Of a stretch of DNA of 64,000 bases, positions 51,428 to 60,556 are shown piece after piece (the stretch's first letter is position 1; each line of letters opens with the position of its first letter). Location of the stretch: the NCBI RefSeq assembly GCF_037975245.1, contig NC_092574.1, forward strand, positions 7,212,213 through 7,276,212, read 5' to 3'. Position numbers and translations under genes: made by a program. The notes under the pieces are model-generated. The model was given only the letters and a program-made list of their open reading frames with translations. It was not told the DNA's origin and did no database searches. This DNA comes from Apostichopus japonicus (taxonomy: Eukaryota > Echinodermata > Holothuroidea > Aspidochirotida > Stichopodidae).

Positions 51428-51833
51428 TAGGGTTGTCCAACCTACGGCCCGCGGGCCACAGTCCGGCCCGCCGCAGGGTTGCGTCCGGCCCGCCAGAGAT
51501 GCTCTACGGTGCGAAATTTTAGTGAGCAGATTTATTGATAACAATTTGAAGCTATATAATCAATCATTCGAACCTTCTGGGTCCAAAAAACTGCATACAG
51601 GTCAGTTTGTGTGACACTCTCTTAGCGGAGGGGGGGGGGGGCGGCTGAATTTTATTCATCTGTTTTATCAGGAAGGAAAATAAATCAGTGCGCTCCGCGC
51701 GCAGTGCTCACATTTTGTTGCCTTGGGCTTCGGGCAAAAAAAATCGAAAAATCGAGCGTAGGGTTCATGCGGCCCCCTCCTTCATCATAATCATTCCATG
51801 TGGCCCTCCTCTGCAAAAGGTTGGACAACCCTG
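51428..51833. mobile_element. hAT-like MITE with perfect 8 bp target duplication
   Basis: A 406 bp element with ends TAGGGTTGTCCAACC and GGTTGGACAACCCTG, flanked on both sides by GTTTAGCA (51420-51427 and 51834-51841). Inside the left end is CGGCCCGCGGGCCAC, as in the element at 8913. There is no transposase. The intact 8 bp duplication identifies hAT-type integration and suggests a fairly young insertion. Confidence 0.9.
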
Positions 51834-51837
51834 GTTT

Positions 51838-51976
51838 AGCATAACCTATTTACAAGCGATGATCAATCATATAACCAGTTAGACAATGATGTAATTGGTT
51901 TTCAATAACCAGCAGTGATTATAATCGCGTTATTGATCTATCGATCATATCGACTAAAAGCTTCGTTTTCCGTTTT
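51838..51976. repeat. 138 bp direct repeat, right copy
   Basis: Second copy of the unit at 51286-51424, differing at only a few positions (for example ACAAGC versus ACGAGC). Confidence 0.92.
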
Positions 51977-52699
51977 GCACTCACAAGGCTCTCTCTCTCT
52001 CTAAAAGAGTCCCCTCCATATAGAGATACAACAAAAGAAGATAATCAATCACCCCCCCCCCCCCTCCACAAAAAAAAAATAATGGAAAAAATAATAATAA
52101 CAGGAAAAAATAAAATAAAAAATAAAATAAATAATGGATGTGAAAGTTGCTACCATCAATATAAACTAACATACTTGTATCACGAAGAGACCCCGAACCC
52201 CCTTACTTTAACACATGTTCGCTCGCAAATTATTATAAGAATTATTTCAAGACTTAGATAAATTTATAATCTTTATAGCTGGCAAAGTACAAATGTAGTT
52301 GTTTGACAGATAAACAACAATTGTTTAAGTCTTTCGATTAATTTATGATTAATGGTAACGTTATCCTTAAAACAAAAGCAAAAACAAAACAAAGAAAAAG
52401 ACAGAAAGGAAGCAAAAAAAAAATTGGAGACATAAACTATAGTTTTCATAAAGTCGTCCGGAACTGTAAAAATGTGATTACTATTTATTATGCTTACCCA
52501 TAACACATTACTGTGTTTTTGACGGGTTATGCTGGGTTTGTGTTCCCTTATATGAGGAGTTCTGTGTTATCTGAGCCCTTTATTTTGTAACTGCGTATTG
52601 TGGCATGGTATAGTTTTTTATTTGGAATTAACTATGTTTATTTTTTTCTTTCCTCACGTGTGTGTTGTGACCCATCCTCTTGGACTTACTTGATTTTAC

Positions 52700-52837
52700 C
52701 TTAAGAGTTAGCGGGGCGGTATCTCTTGAAGAACTGCCAGTACTGATTGTGGGGGTGCGTGGACTGTCTCCAACAGGTTTTTTCTCTGTCGTAGCAGATG
52801 TACTTCCGAAGTTCCAGAGGCTTTGGAAAAACCGTAA
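52700..52837 (-). CDS. Glutamate receptor exon: cytoplasmic tail
   Basis: A 138 bp in-phase frame between acceptor CTTTCGCCTCAG and donor GTAAAA. It encodes [20 protein letters not shown], then [20 protein letters not shown] and APLTLK. Ser/Thr/Pro richness suits a receptor tail after M4, and the phase fits exon 53994-54140. The tail is not conserved in the family, so this rests on splice signals and composition. Confidence 0.5.
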
Positions 52838-55800
52838 CTGAGGCGAAAGATATATTGGTTTGTTGTATTTACGTATTTCAGTAGCATGAAGGGGGGGGGG
52901 GGGTATGACGTAACTTTAAATGATTCCGTTAAGTGGAATAAACGTACCAATAGGGGAAGAAGAGGAACATGCATGTTTAATATCAGTAAATATCGATATC
53001 GGTATGAAAAACATAATTTCATCATAATTAAGGCAGGCAATAATGGGCACCGGTGTTTGATACGTTTCGTATGTATATAATCAACACTAAAGCAAGTTTA
53101 GATTTTGGCATATATACAGCTGATGGACTTAATGCAGACACAAAACAATCATATCCCAGAAAAGAGCAACCAGTAAGTTAATTACACACAGTGTGTAGTA
53201 TCTATTCCCTCTCTTAGGGGCCCGTGATATCTCCCTATTGACGTAAAATCGTTGCGATCACGTGGTTTACAGTCTCGATGTAAAGGGTCTCGGGTTGAAA
53301 GTGCCACGGACCACGTTGTTTAATTTTCGTGGTCAGACACTTTTATAAAATACAAAAGTATTTAGGTAAAGAAGCAGCGATAATCATAGTCTACCAAATG
53401 CTTGACTTATGTCATGTTTCCTCCTTTTCTCAAGACGTTTCAGGGGAAATCTCTTCATTCAACAACAGTTATAACACTGTTATGAACATTAACTCAAATT
53501 GAACTATGTACATTATGTTCTATATAGTTGTACCGTATGTCCTTTCAAATCTTTCGAATAATTGTCGACTTTAATCTGTTGCAAAATTTGTGCACTCTCT
53601 ATTGTTGTGAGGTATGTTGGGTGACATCTCCCAAAATCTGAACTTGCTTTAACTACTTACATGCAGTCGTTCTCAATCAAGTACACCATGAATATGGACA
53701 TCAACACAAAAGACTGTGGTGCAGATATACATGAATACATGGTGAGCCTATATCTTTCAAGCGGTAGGCCGCGTACATACATGGTAGGCCTATACATGGT
53801 AGGCCTATACATGGTAGGCCTATTCATGGTAGGCCTATACATGGTAGGCCTATATATATTTGACGCGTTGCGCGTAAGCGAGAGACACATGGGGTAAGCT
53901 TGATTTCGAAACTGTAAACAAACTTGGCTAGTATACTTTAGTCTAATTATAAGATATTTTATGACGGAATTGCAGACAAAGAATACAACTTACGGACGTA
54001 AATTTGGAGAGATTGATTTGTTCTTCGACAATGGTTCTTTTCACAATACGGAGAAGCGTTATCAGGACAGCAATCATTAAACCTCCAAGAAGAATATAGA
54101 ACAGGCCTGCTAACTGTTCCAACGTCAACGCATGCGTACCCTGCAAATAGAAACGAAGTTTGTATGAAGTAGTGAGGCGAGCGCCTTGTTTTTTTGCACA
54201 GCACCAATGAGTCTGGGATTCGATGACTGATACCAAACTACATATATCAACTAAACGTTAAATTTGTATCCCTTTAATGACTCTTATATTTATATATCCA
54301 TAGATAGTGTAACCCTTTATTAAATCATTTTACATAAAATCTGTCGACAAGTATAATTATCAGGTTATGAATTATGTGGGGTTCGTATAGTTGAGTTAAA
54401 AAAAAGGGCTAAACGGTGAGAGGGTGAAGTGGTGGGTTCGGGCTGGGTGGATTCCCCTTATTTATTATTATTGCTTACTTTCACAGTAATGTAGTGGAAT
54501 GTCTTGTTACTACGGTCTGCCTACTATAGCTGCAGGGTATAACCCCGAAAAATGCCGCTTGCCTACATCATGCGGAGGTTGTTTAGAGTAGTTACCAGAT
54601 AGAGAGGCCGAAGAGACACGGTAGATATCGAAAGTACTAATGTAATAGCGGCCAGTGCACCCATTGCTATATGAAGAATATGCCTGCTGGCGGGAAAGGA
54701 GGCAGGGGGGGGCGTCCTAAATATTTCCACTATGTACTTCTTCAGAGCAACACGATGTTTCGGCTAACTATGACGTATGCTGGGCCCTTGGTGCCCCTAG
54801 CCCTTGGGTGCCCCTGGCCCTTGGGTGCCCCTAGCTTTTGGGTGCCCCTGGCCCTTGGGTGCCCCTGGCCTGGATGTGTCCCTGATGGGTTCCCCTGGCC
54901 CTTGGGTGCCCCTGGCCCTTGGGTGCCCCTAGCCTTCGGGTGCCCCTGGCATGGATGTGTCCCTGCATTGTAACTCACCGAGGAGGACTCTACCTCATCG
55001 TCATTGTCACATTCCCCTTTTTCCGTCCACCATTTATTCTCAAAGACCTTTATCTTTGCCTTCTCTCGCAATTCCAAGATTGCCAATGTCAGGTCTTTCC
55101 TTTTAAAGAAAGAAAACAAAAAATGACATGATCACTGTGACGGTGGTATCTCAAGTGATGTATCAAGAGTCCCTCCGCAGAAAGGGTATAAATTACATAA
55201 TATGTGCACTGTGAATCTGTAAAGAATAGATATTACACATGATCCTAGCCAATAGGCCAAGGAAGCAGATTTTACCAACAGTCCCTCCGCCGAAAGGTTA
55301 TAAATTACTTAATATGTGCACTGTGAATCTGAAAAGAATAGATATTTCACATTTGGGGCGGAGTGTATAGCCTAGTGGTTAACCCCGGCGTCTCCCAGTC
55401 ATGAGATCCCCGGTTCGATTCCCCGCCGACAGCAATGTGTGTCGTCTGGCAAGGGTGTTGTTCAATAACAACTTCCCGACATGGACGTTAAATGGATGTG
55501 TGCCGAGAGATTGGCTTCGGTCAGCTTGCGAGTCTACAAGCCTCCATGGCTTCTTTCGCGAGTTCCTGCTTGCGGGAAGATCACATATACATACATACAT
55601 ACATGATCCTAGCCAAAAGGCCAAGGAAGCAGATTTTAACAAGAGTCCCTCCGCAGAAAAGATATAAATTACTTAATATGTGCACTCTGAATCTGAAAAG
55701 AATAGATATTACACATGATCCTAGCCAAAAGGCCAAGGGAAGCAGATTTTACATAGAGTCTTAGTTGTGTTCGTGTCGGCGATACCGCTGCGTGTTGACA

Positions 55801-58800
55801 TGGTTGTGGTACAGCAATTGCTACGGATGCCATATAGGCCTATATTTCGTACGCTGATACGTTATACCAGTTCTTGGTTAGTCGGTTACACGAATGTTTG
55901 ATGTCTACACAGTAACTTGGGAACGTTTTGCTTGCTAACCAATCACAAAACTACTTACGTAAGACCTTTCAAACTCTTGGAAACTGCAATTCCGTAACTA
56001 CTGCTGCTCAGTCTTTCCTGGACTGCCATGGTCTTACAAGGTTTCTTTTGGTTGTAATATTTATTTGTGGTTGACTCTACTAAATAAGCGTAACTGCCAT
56101 CTTCTGATTTCCAAACCCTCTCCCAACCCTCCTGTGCACCAGATACAAACGGAGATGGTTCTTTGTTGAACATGAACTCCCACATTGTCTGGAAAGTTGG
56201 AATAGTTGAGTCCTGAGGAGAAAAGCAAGGAAAGTGAAAGTGTCATTTCCCTTTTGTAGCCCAAACTATCCCACCACTGAACATGTTACCATTGCTTGAT
56301 TCCAATTGTTATCAAGATGAGATATAGGGCGAAGTATCCATTGTCAATTTGAACGATAAAAAGTCCTTTCCTCCATGGAGCACCAGAAGAAGGACACTTT
56401 CATCGACGCTGCATGAGAACAGGCAACAGTGACATAATTGGATGTACAGCTGTTGCATGGACAGCATTCGCGTCATCACAAGTAGTCACGGCATCAACAT
56501 CCGCAGCAGTACATGAAGAACTACCAAACCAACCACCGCAGCACAATATTTGCCGCGTACAAAACATACTTAGTGTGAATACGAACGCGCATGTGAGACA
56601 ACAGTATCATGGAGCACCGCGTCTGATTTTGCAGTCGCCAGCTTTACGTACACCGTCAGAATTACGATGTGGTGTACATTTTGTATTAATATTACGCATT
56701 ATTACGTATTATTTTATATGAAACTTACTAAATATAAATTTCATTCAATGTACAATGTAGGCCTGGGAGAAACAACCCTAGTTCCGACTTAATTCCGGTA
56801 ACAAAGTTGTCCCGGAGGGGAGGGGGGGGGGGTGGGCGACCTGCCTTTCGACGTACACTGTCGACCACGGTGCTCAGGCTGAACCTGTTGCAGTTACGGT
56901 TTGGACCTACAATGTTCTAATCATGTTACTCGGAAACACCTATCTGTGTACCCCATTAAAGATTTTTTGTTGTTGCTAGCTGGTGGGTAATTGCACAGGG
57001 TTTTTAAATCAAACCACACATCGTGCCAAGTTCGCAGAAGTGCTTACGTGCATAGATCAATGATGAAACTTAAGTGGACACATAGCTTGAACTTGAGATT
57101 GAGTTTGAAGTAACTGATTGAAAGCGATGAGTTTCGCCACCTAAATTGTAAATGACGACGGGAAATTCTAGAGTGAGATAAATGAAACCTTGAAAAAAAG
57201 CTTTCTTAGTCTCTCATTTCCAAAGACAAGGAAGATTGTCAAGAGGAGTGAGTTTCTCTCCTATCAGAGAGGGGCTTCTCCCAAATTTAGCTCTTGAGCT
57301 ATGAGATTTTATTCCACTCTTATGAAGCTAAATGTGAGATGGTAGCATTCTCAAATAAATAACAAAGTTCACTCAGTCTTCGAAAACGACTCGTAATCTT
57401 GGACACAGTATAAGATCAGCTTGTGTAAGATCAAGGAGTGTTAGCTCAGTGGTTAAAGCCGGTGCCTTCCAGTATTAAGGTCCCCAGTTCGAGTCACTTC
57501 AAGATTAATGTATGTCGTCCAGCTACAGAGTTGTTGTCAATTTACAATTCATAATCATGGACGTTAAATATGAATCTAAGAGACTGACTTCGGTCAGCTT
57601 GCGGCTTTGATAAGCCAATGAGGCTTCTTTGCGAGTTCCTGCTTGCAGGAGGATCTAAAATACCATACATACATTGTCATCTTTGGAAGTGGGAGGTCAC
57701 ACATGATACTATCTATATCTTGATTGATAAAGAAAAACAACATACCCTGAAGAATTCCAGTGTTGTACCATCACCTTGTGTCCCGTAGCTTACTTCGGTT
57801 TGCTTGGCTAAATCCGCCGAGGATTTGATGGGCGTATTCATTCTTTGCATTGTTAAAAACGCTGCAAGGTTGGCGGTGTACGAAGCTAAGATGATGAGAG
57901 TAAAGAACCAACAGACACCTCCGGCAATTCGACCAGCCATCGACCTGTGAACAACAATTGACCGAGACGGACATGTTTTCACTGCCTCTAAGAATAATTG
58001 AGGACTTTGATACTGTGGATTGAACACAATTAAAACCAGGGAACAAACTCAATTGTCATCTTCTTGACCTTTTTAGAATAGAACATGAGCAGTTTTTATA
58101 GTCTTCATAGAGACCCATTTCGTGTTATATAGTCAAACATCCTTTTGATAGAGACCGTATCATGTATCACGCAATTGTATCTTCTCATGATTCATATCGT
58201 GGTTAAGGACGACACCACTTACTTGGTTCTTAATGACAAGAGCACAACGCACAGCAGATCTGATAAATCTACAAACTGTACATCTAGTGTCTTAATTAAT
58301 TAAGAAACTTGTTCAAACAAAATAAGGCATTTTCGATATGGGAACTCCAGATGTAGCCTCTTCGAAACAGAGAGTGACAAACTTTAAACAGTAATTGTAG
58401 CGCATATTCCAAGTAAGATATCTCTGTATAGAAGATGCCATCTACTCAAGACGAAACCTGACAATTTCTGGCGAACTTTCCTAAATTGATAGGTTTGTCT
58501 GAATACCTCAAACTTTCGTCTCCACTTAGTAGCTGTGAATAAATAGATGGTATATTTTAATTGTGTTCTCCACGGTTAAGACGTTATAATGTCGTTGTAC
58601 TCCACTTGCGCTTACGATACCCCTCTATCCACATTATTACCCCCAATTCAGTTAGTGAGAACGGGAGAAACTGCCATACACTCTTTTACCAACTCTGAAG
58701 AGCCTTATATCGTTTCTGATTAATAACCAATTTTTTATTGATTGCATTTAAATTAATCAACCCCAAAAATGTGTCAGTATCGTCCACCTTGTATCAGTAT

Positions 58801-60241
58801 GTGTCTGGGTGTGTCAGTATGTGTGTGTGTCAATGTGTGTTAGTGTGTCAGTTAGTGTCAATGTCAGTGTGTCAATGTGTCAGTGTGTCAGTGTGTCTGT
58901 GTGTCAGCGTGTCAGTGTGTCAGTGTGTCATAGTGTCAGTGTGTCAGTATGTGTCGGTGTGTCAGTATGTGTCAGTGTGTCAGTGTGTGTCTGTATGTGT
59001 GTGTCTGTATGTGTGTCAGTGTGTGTGTGTGTATGTGTGTGTCGGTGTGTGTCAATGTGTGTCAATGTGTGTCTGTGTGTCAGTGTGTCAGTGTGTCAGT
59101 GTGTTTGTGTGTCTGTGTGTCAGTGTGTCAGCGTGTCAGTGTCAATGTGTCAATGTGTCAGTGTGTCAATGTGTCAATGTGTCAATATCGTCCACCTATC
59201 GTCACCTATCTCGTGTGATCATACCGAACAATTTTTTTCATGACATGACATCTACTTACCGAGGAGAGTACTCGGTACCCTGTTGCATGAATGAGCCAAT
59301 AGCGTACCACATACTGTTAAAGAAACCAAACTCATTGATGCGCTCGTCCTCTCCGCCACCGTTGCTTTGTGTGTACCATTCATTCTCGCTAAATCGACTC
59401 ACTTCGAATAACGTGAGAGTGATCCCAATCAAAGCCAGAAACAGGCAAATCCAAATCTCGATTGAAAATGGTCCCAGGAAGTCGAAATGCCTCGATTCTT
59501 TGGCTGGTTTCTTGAGCATGATACTGATACCAAAATCCATAAATGGTTTCGTGAAATCCACCACTTTTTGTCGTTTCTTCGTGATTGTAATTCCAGCGAC
59601 GGCAAGATCGGCTTTCTATTGGGTTGGAGGGGAGGAAGAGAAATACAATGTTATTATGTGGCAGACTGCGGAGAACATGAGGACAAATCAGCTGAGCTAC
59701 TTGCGCCCTGATGCGTGTTCACTTCAAGTATACTTAGTTTGTACTCAGGGGCGTAGCGAGGAATTTGCTATGGGAGGGGCGAAGCCTGTAGGCAACTATC
59801 TAAGCGTATCGCCACCATGAGTTGGCGCGGAGCGCACATAAAAATTTTGGCCGAAAATGCCTCCCAGATTGCTGGAAATGGCACTTCCCAGGCCTTGTTA
59901 GTTGCATCTAAGCATTTTTTATTAGAAATTACTAGCGATATAAAAAAATATATATATCCTCAAGGGGGGGGGGGCGGTCTCCCCCTTCGCTCCCTTCGCC
60001 CCCTGGCTACGCGCCTGTTTGTACTTACCCCATCAAGGATCTCACCGATCATACCATCCCATTTGCCGTGCCTGGTCGGATTACCATAATTCCCATCCCC
60101 CACCACGTGGAAGGTGTAATTGAATGTGATCGATTTGTTGGCCAGCACTTTCTTGATCTCATTTAACAGATCTACGCAGAAACCTTCATAACTATCCGTT
60201 CCATTAATAGTTCCCTGCATCCGTGAGAAATATGGTTCCCC
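52700..60241 (-). CDS. AMPA/kainate-type ionotropic glutamate receptor, 5' truncated by window
   Basis: Ligand-gated cation channel subunit. Seven exons (213, 356, 199, 254, 121, 147, 138 bp) join without frame conflict into 476 codons. Order: S1 ([17 protein letters not shown]), M1 ([18 protein letters not shown]), pore loop FMQQGTE, M3 with [12 protein letters not shown]2 ([33 protein letters not shown]), M4 ([17 protein letters not shown]) and a Ser/Thr-rich tail. The ligand-binding Arg ([12 protein letters not shown]) and the S2 Glu (LVEST) are present, so glutamate binding is expected. The Q/R site codon is genomic Gln. The amino-terminal domain lies beyond 60241. The pore exon resembles AMPA receptors most, but an AMPA versus kainate call needs a tree. 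Confidence 0.95.
53255..53320 (+). repeat. Degenerate tRNA-like repeat, copy 3
   Basis: GCGATCACGTGGTTTACAGT, then CTCGATGTAAAGGG and CTCGGGTTGAAAGTGCC, in the same order and spacing as the copies at 28845 and 29130. Probably a decayed SINE head. Confidence 0.4.
53775..53852. repeat. 15 bp minisatellite ATGGTAGGCCTATAC
   Basis: Five to six copies of CATGGTAGGCCTATA, one with TATTC. Because 15 is a multiple of three, both strands stay open; this is not taken as coding. Confidence 0.93.
53994..54140 (-). CDS. Glutamate receptor exon: M4
   Basis: 147 bp, with acceptor TATTTGCAG and donor GTAAGT, in phase 0 at both ends. It encodes [20 protein letters not shown], then [20 protein letters not shown] and QINLSKFTS. 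The [13 protein letters not shown] start of M4 is a family hallmark. Reading through the donor would add [16 protein letters not shown] before a stop. Confidence 0.95.
54141..54978. other. Intron between S2 and M4 exons
   Basis: 838 bp. Its 5' end on the minus strand is occupied by the CCTTGGGTGCCCCTGG minisatellite (54783-54965). The rest has no recognised feature. Confidence 0.85.
54783..54965. repeat. 17 bp minisatellite next to a splice donor
   Basis: About ten copies of GGGTGCCCCTGGCCCTT, with a higher-order TGGATGTGTCCCTG block occurring twice. The last unit lies about 14 bases from the glutamate receptor exon that ends at 54979. Confidence 0.92.
54979..55099 (-). CDS. Glutamate receptor exon: end of S2
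   Basis: 121 bp, with acceptor TTTAAAAG and donor GTGAGT. It encodes [20 protein letters not shown], then [24 protein letters not shown] and GEC are the conserved end of S2, the Cys forming the S2 disulphide in this family. Confidence 0.95.
55166..55755. repeat. 112 bp tandem repeat, three copies, split by a SINE
   Basis: Units carry GTCCCTCCGC at 55169, 55281 and about 55645, followed by TTAATATGTGCACT and GATCCTAGCCAAAAGGCCAA. The spacing of the last two copies is enlarged by about 252 bp, the length of the SINE. Confidence 0.92.
55353..55604 (+). mobile_element. tRNA-derived SINE with (CATA)n tail
   Basis: A box TAGCCTAGTGGTTAA and B box GGTTCGATTCC at tRNA spacing, then a body with CCCGACATGGACGTTAAATG and GCGAGTTCCTGCTTGCGGGA, and a (CATA)n tail. 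Comparison with the empty repeat units shows it inserted between CACAT and GATCC. A diverged copy of the same family lies at 57433-57675. Confidence 0.9.
55959..56212 (-). CDS. Glutamate receptor exon: S2 core
   Basis: 254 bp, with acceptor TTTCTCCTCAG and donor GTAAGT. It encodes [20 protein letters not shown], a variable stretch, [20 protein letters not shown], then [18 protein letters not shown] and SKSLKGLT. The Glu of LVEST aligns with the amino-group-binding Glu of AMPA receptors, and KPC is the first Cys of the S2 disulphide. Confidence 0.95.
56213..57745. other. Intron between M3 and S2-core exons
   Basis: 1.5 kb, holding a poly-G tract (near 56817) and a SINE (57433-57675). A less AT-rich stretch near 56400-56690 carries a 102-codon + strand frame that I cannot assign; it may be a transposon remnant. 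Confidence 0.75.
57433..57675 (+). mobile_element. tRNA-derived SINE, second copy of the family
   Basis: A-box-like TTAGCTCAGTGGTTAAAGCC and B-box-like CAGTTCGAGTCAC, then the same body blocks as 55353-55604 (ATGGACGTTAAAT, GACTTCGGTCAGCTTGCG, GCGAGTTCCTGCTTGCAGGA) and a CATACATACAT tail. Both copies are antisense to the glutamate receptor. Confidence 0.88.
57746..57944 (-). CDS. Glutamate receptor exon: M3 and start of S2
   Basis: 199 bp, with acceptor GTTCACAG and donor GTATGT. It encodes [20 protein letters not shown], then [40 protein letters not shown] and [17 protein letters not shown] is the gating motif of the whole receptor family. GDGTT replaces the usual AMPA SGSTK ligand-contact loop, keeping Gly and the second Thr. 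Confidence 0.96.
57945..59259. other. Intron between pore and M3 exons
   Basis: 1.3 kb with a (GTGTCAGT)n microsatellite at 58796-59190 close to its 5' side. Nothing else is recognised. Confidence 0.85.
58796..59190. repeat. GTGTCAGT/GTGTGTCA microsatellite
   Basis: About 395 bp of TGTGTCAG variants. It produces the longest open frames of the region on the + strand (Cys-Val-Ser repeats), which are compositional. Confidence 0.95.
59260..59615 (-). CDS. Glutamate receptor exon: end of S1, M1 and pore loop
   Basis: 356 bp, with acceptor CAACCCAATAG and donor GTAAGT. It encodes [20 protein letters not shown], then [20 protein letters not shown], a linker, M1 [31 protein letters not shown], and the pore [20 protein letters not shown]. 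The ligand-contact segment reads AGITIT where AMPA and kainate receptors have APLTIT; the following Arg is kept. The Q/R site codon is CAA/CAG-type Gln. Confidence 0.96.
59616..60028. other. Intron between the two S1 exons, mostly a MITE
   Basis: 413 bp, of which 272 bp (59746-60017) is a hAT-type MITE and 16 bp its target duplications. Before insertion the intron would have been about 133 bp. Confidence 0.88.
59746..60017. mobile_element. hAT-type MITE (CAGGGGCGTAGC ends) at a splice donor
   Basis: The left end is CAGGGGCGTAGCGAGG and the right end CCCTGGCTACGCGCCTG, inverted with mismatches. Both are flanked by TTTGTACT (59738-59745 and 60018-60025), a perfect 8 bp duplication typical of hAT integration. 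The 272 bp body has no ORF and a G-run. The right duplication overlaps the 5' splice site of the exon ending at 60029. Confidence 0.9.
60029..60241 (-). CDS. Glutamate receptor exon: S1
   Basis: 213 bp, with acceptor TAATGATATAG and donor GTAAGT, in phase 0 at both ends. It encodes [20 protein letters not shown], then [40 protein letters not shown] and [22 protein letters not shown] and GDGNYG are conserved S1 blocks. Earlier S1 and amino-terminal-domain exons should lie to the right but are not seen up to 64000. Confidence 0.95.
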
Positions 60242-60556
60242 CTATATCATTAAAGAAAGTTCAAATTGACGATGATAATGCGATTATTATATCTAAAATC
60301 ATGAACATTACATTGTTTTGCGTAGAAATGTTGCAGCTATAGACAAAGTAAAGATTGATAACATTACATATTTGGGTCGTTCCCATGTGTTTGGAGCATG
60401 ACAGCACACTGAGTCTAATTTTCGCGTACGATGTTGATTATATATCAGCAGTATATTTCTTCATGTCTAACATCTGTATTTATATCATAATTTATTCATA
60501 AATAAATTAATTAAGTCTTTATATCATGCATAAACACGAGCTCAGAACTAACCCAG

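Larger units (their letters stand above)
43736..52699. other. Non-coding stretch, possible last intron or 3' flank of the glutamate receptor
   Basis: Contains a TA-rich array (44455-44792), poly-G tracts (near 45515 and 49568), a 138 bp duplication split by a hAT MITE (51286-51976), and a poly-C tract (near 52050). I see no recognisable exon apart from the candidate at 43571-43735. Confidence 0.55.
52838..53993. other. Intron after M4 exon of the glutamate receptor
   Basis: 1.16 kb. It contains a poly-G tract near 52889, a degenerate tRNA-like repeat (53255-53320) and a 15 bp minisatellite (53775-53852). Confidence 0.6.
55100..55958. other. Intron inside S2 of the glutamate receptor
   Basis: 859 bp, mostly a 112 bp tandem repeat in three copies (55166-55755) with a SINE inserted in the second copy (55353-55604). 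Confidence 0.88.

Noticed and set aside
53657-53897. Open frames reading YRPTM or VGLYM repeats on opposite strands
   Set aside because: They come from a 15 bp minisatellite in an intron of the glutamate receptor.
56413-56721. A 102-codon + strand frame with balanced composition
   Set aside because: I cannot match it to a family and see no splice or promoter support. It lies in an intron and may be a transposon remnant.
58738-59820. A 360-codon open frame on the + strand, the longest in the window
   Set aside because: Its first part is translated (GTGTCAGT)n microsatellite and its second part is antisense to the glutamate receptor pore exon and the MITE. There is no protein-like composition.
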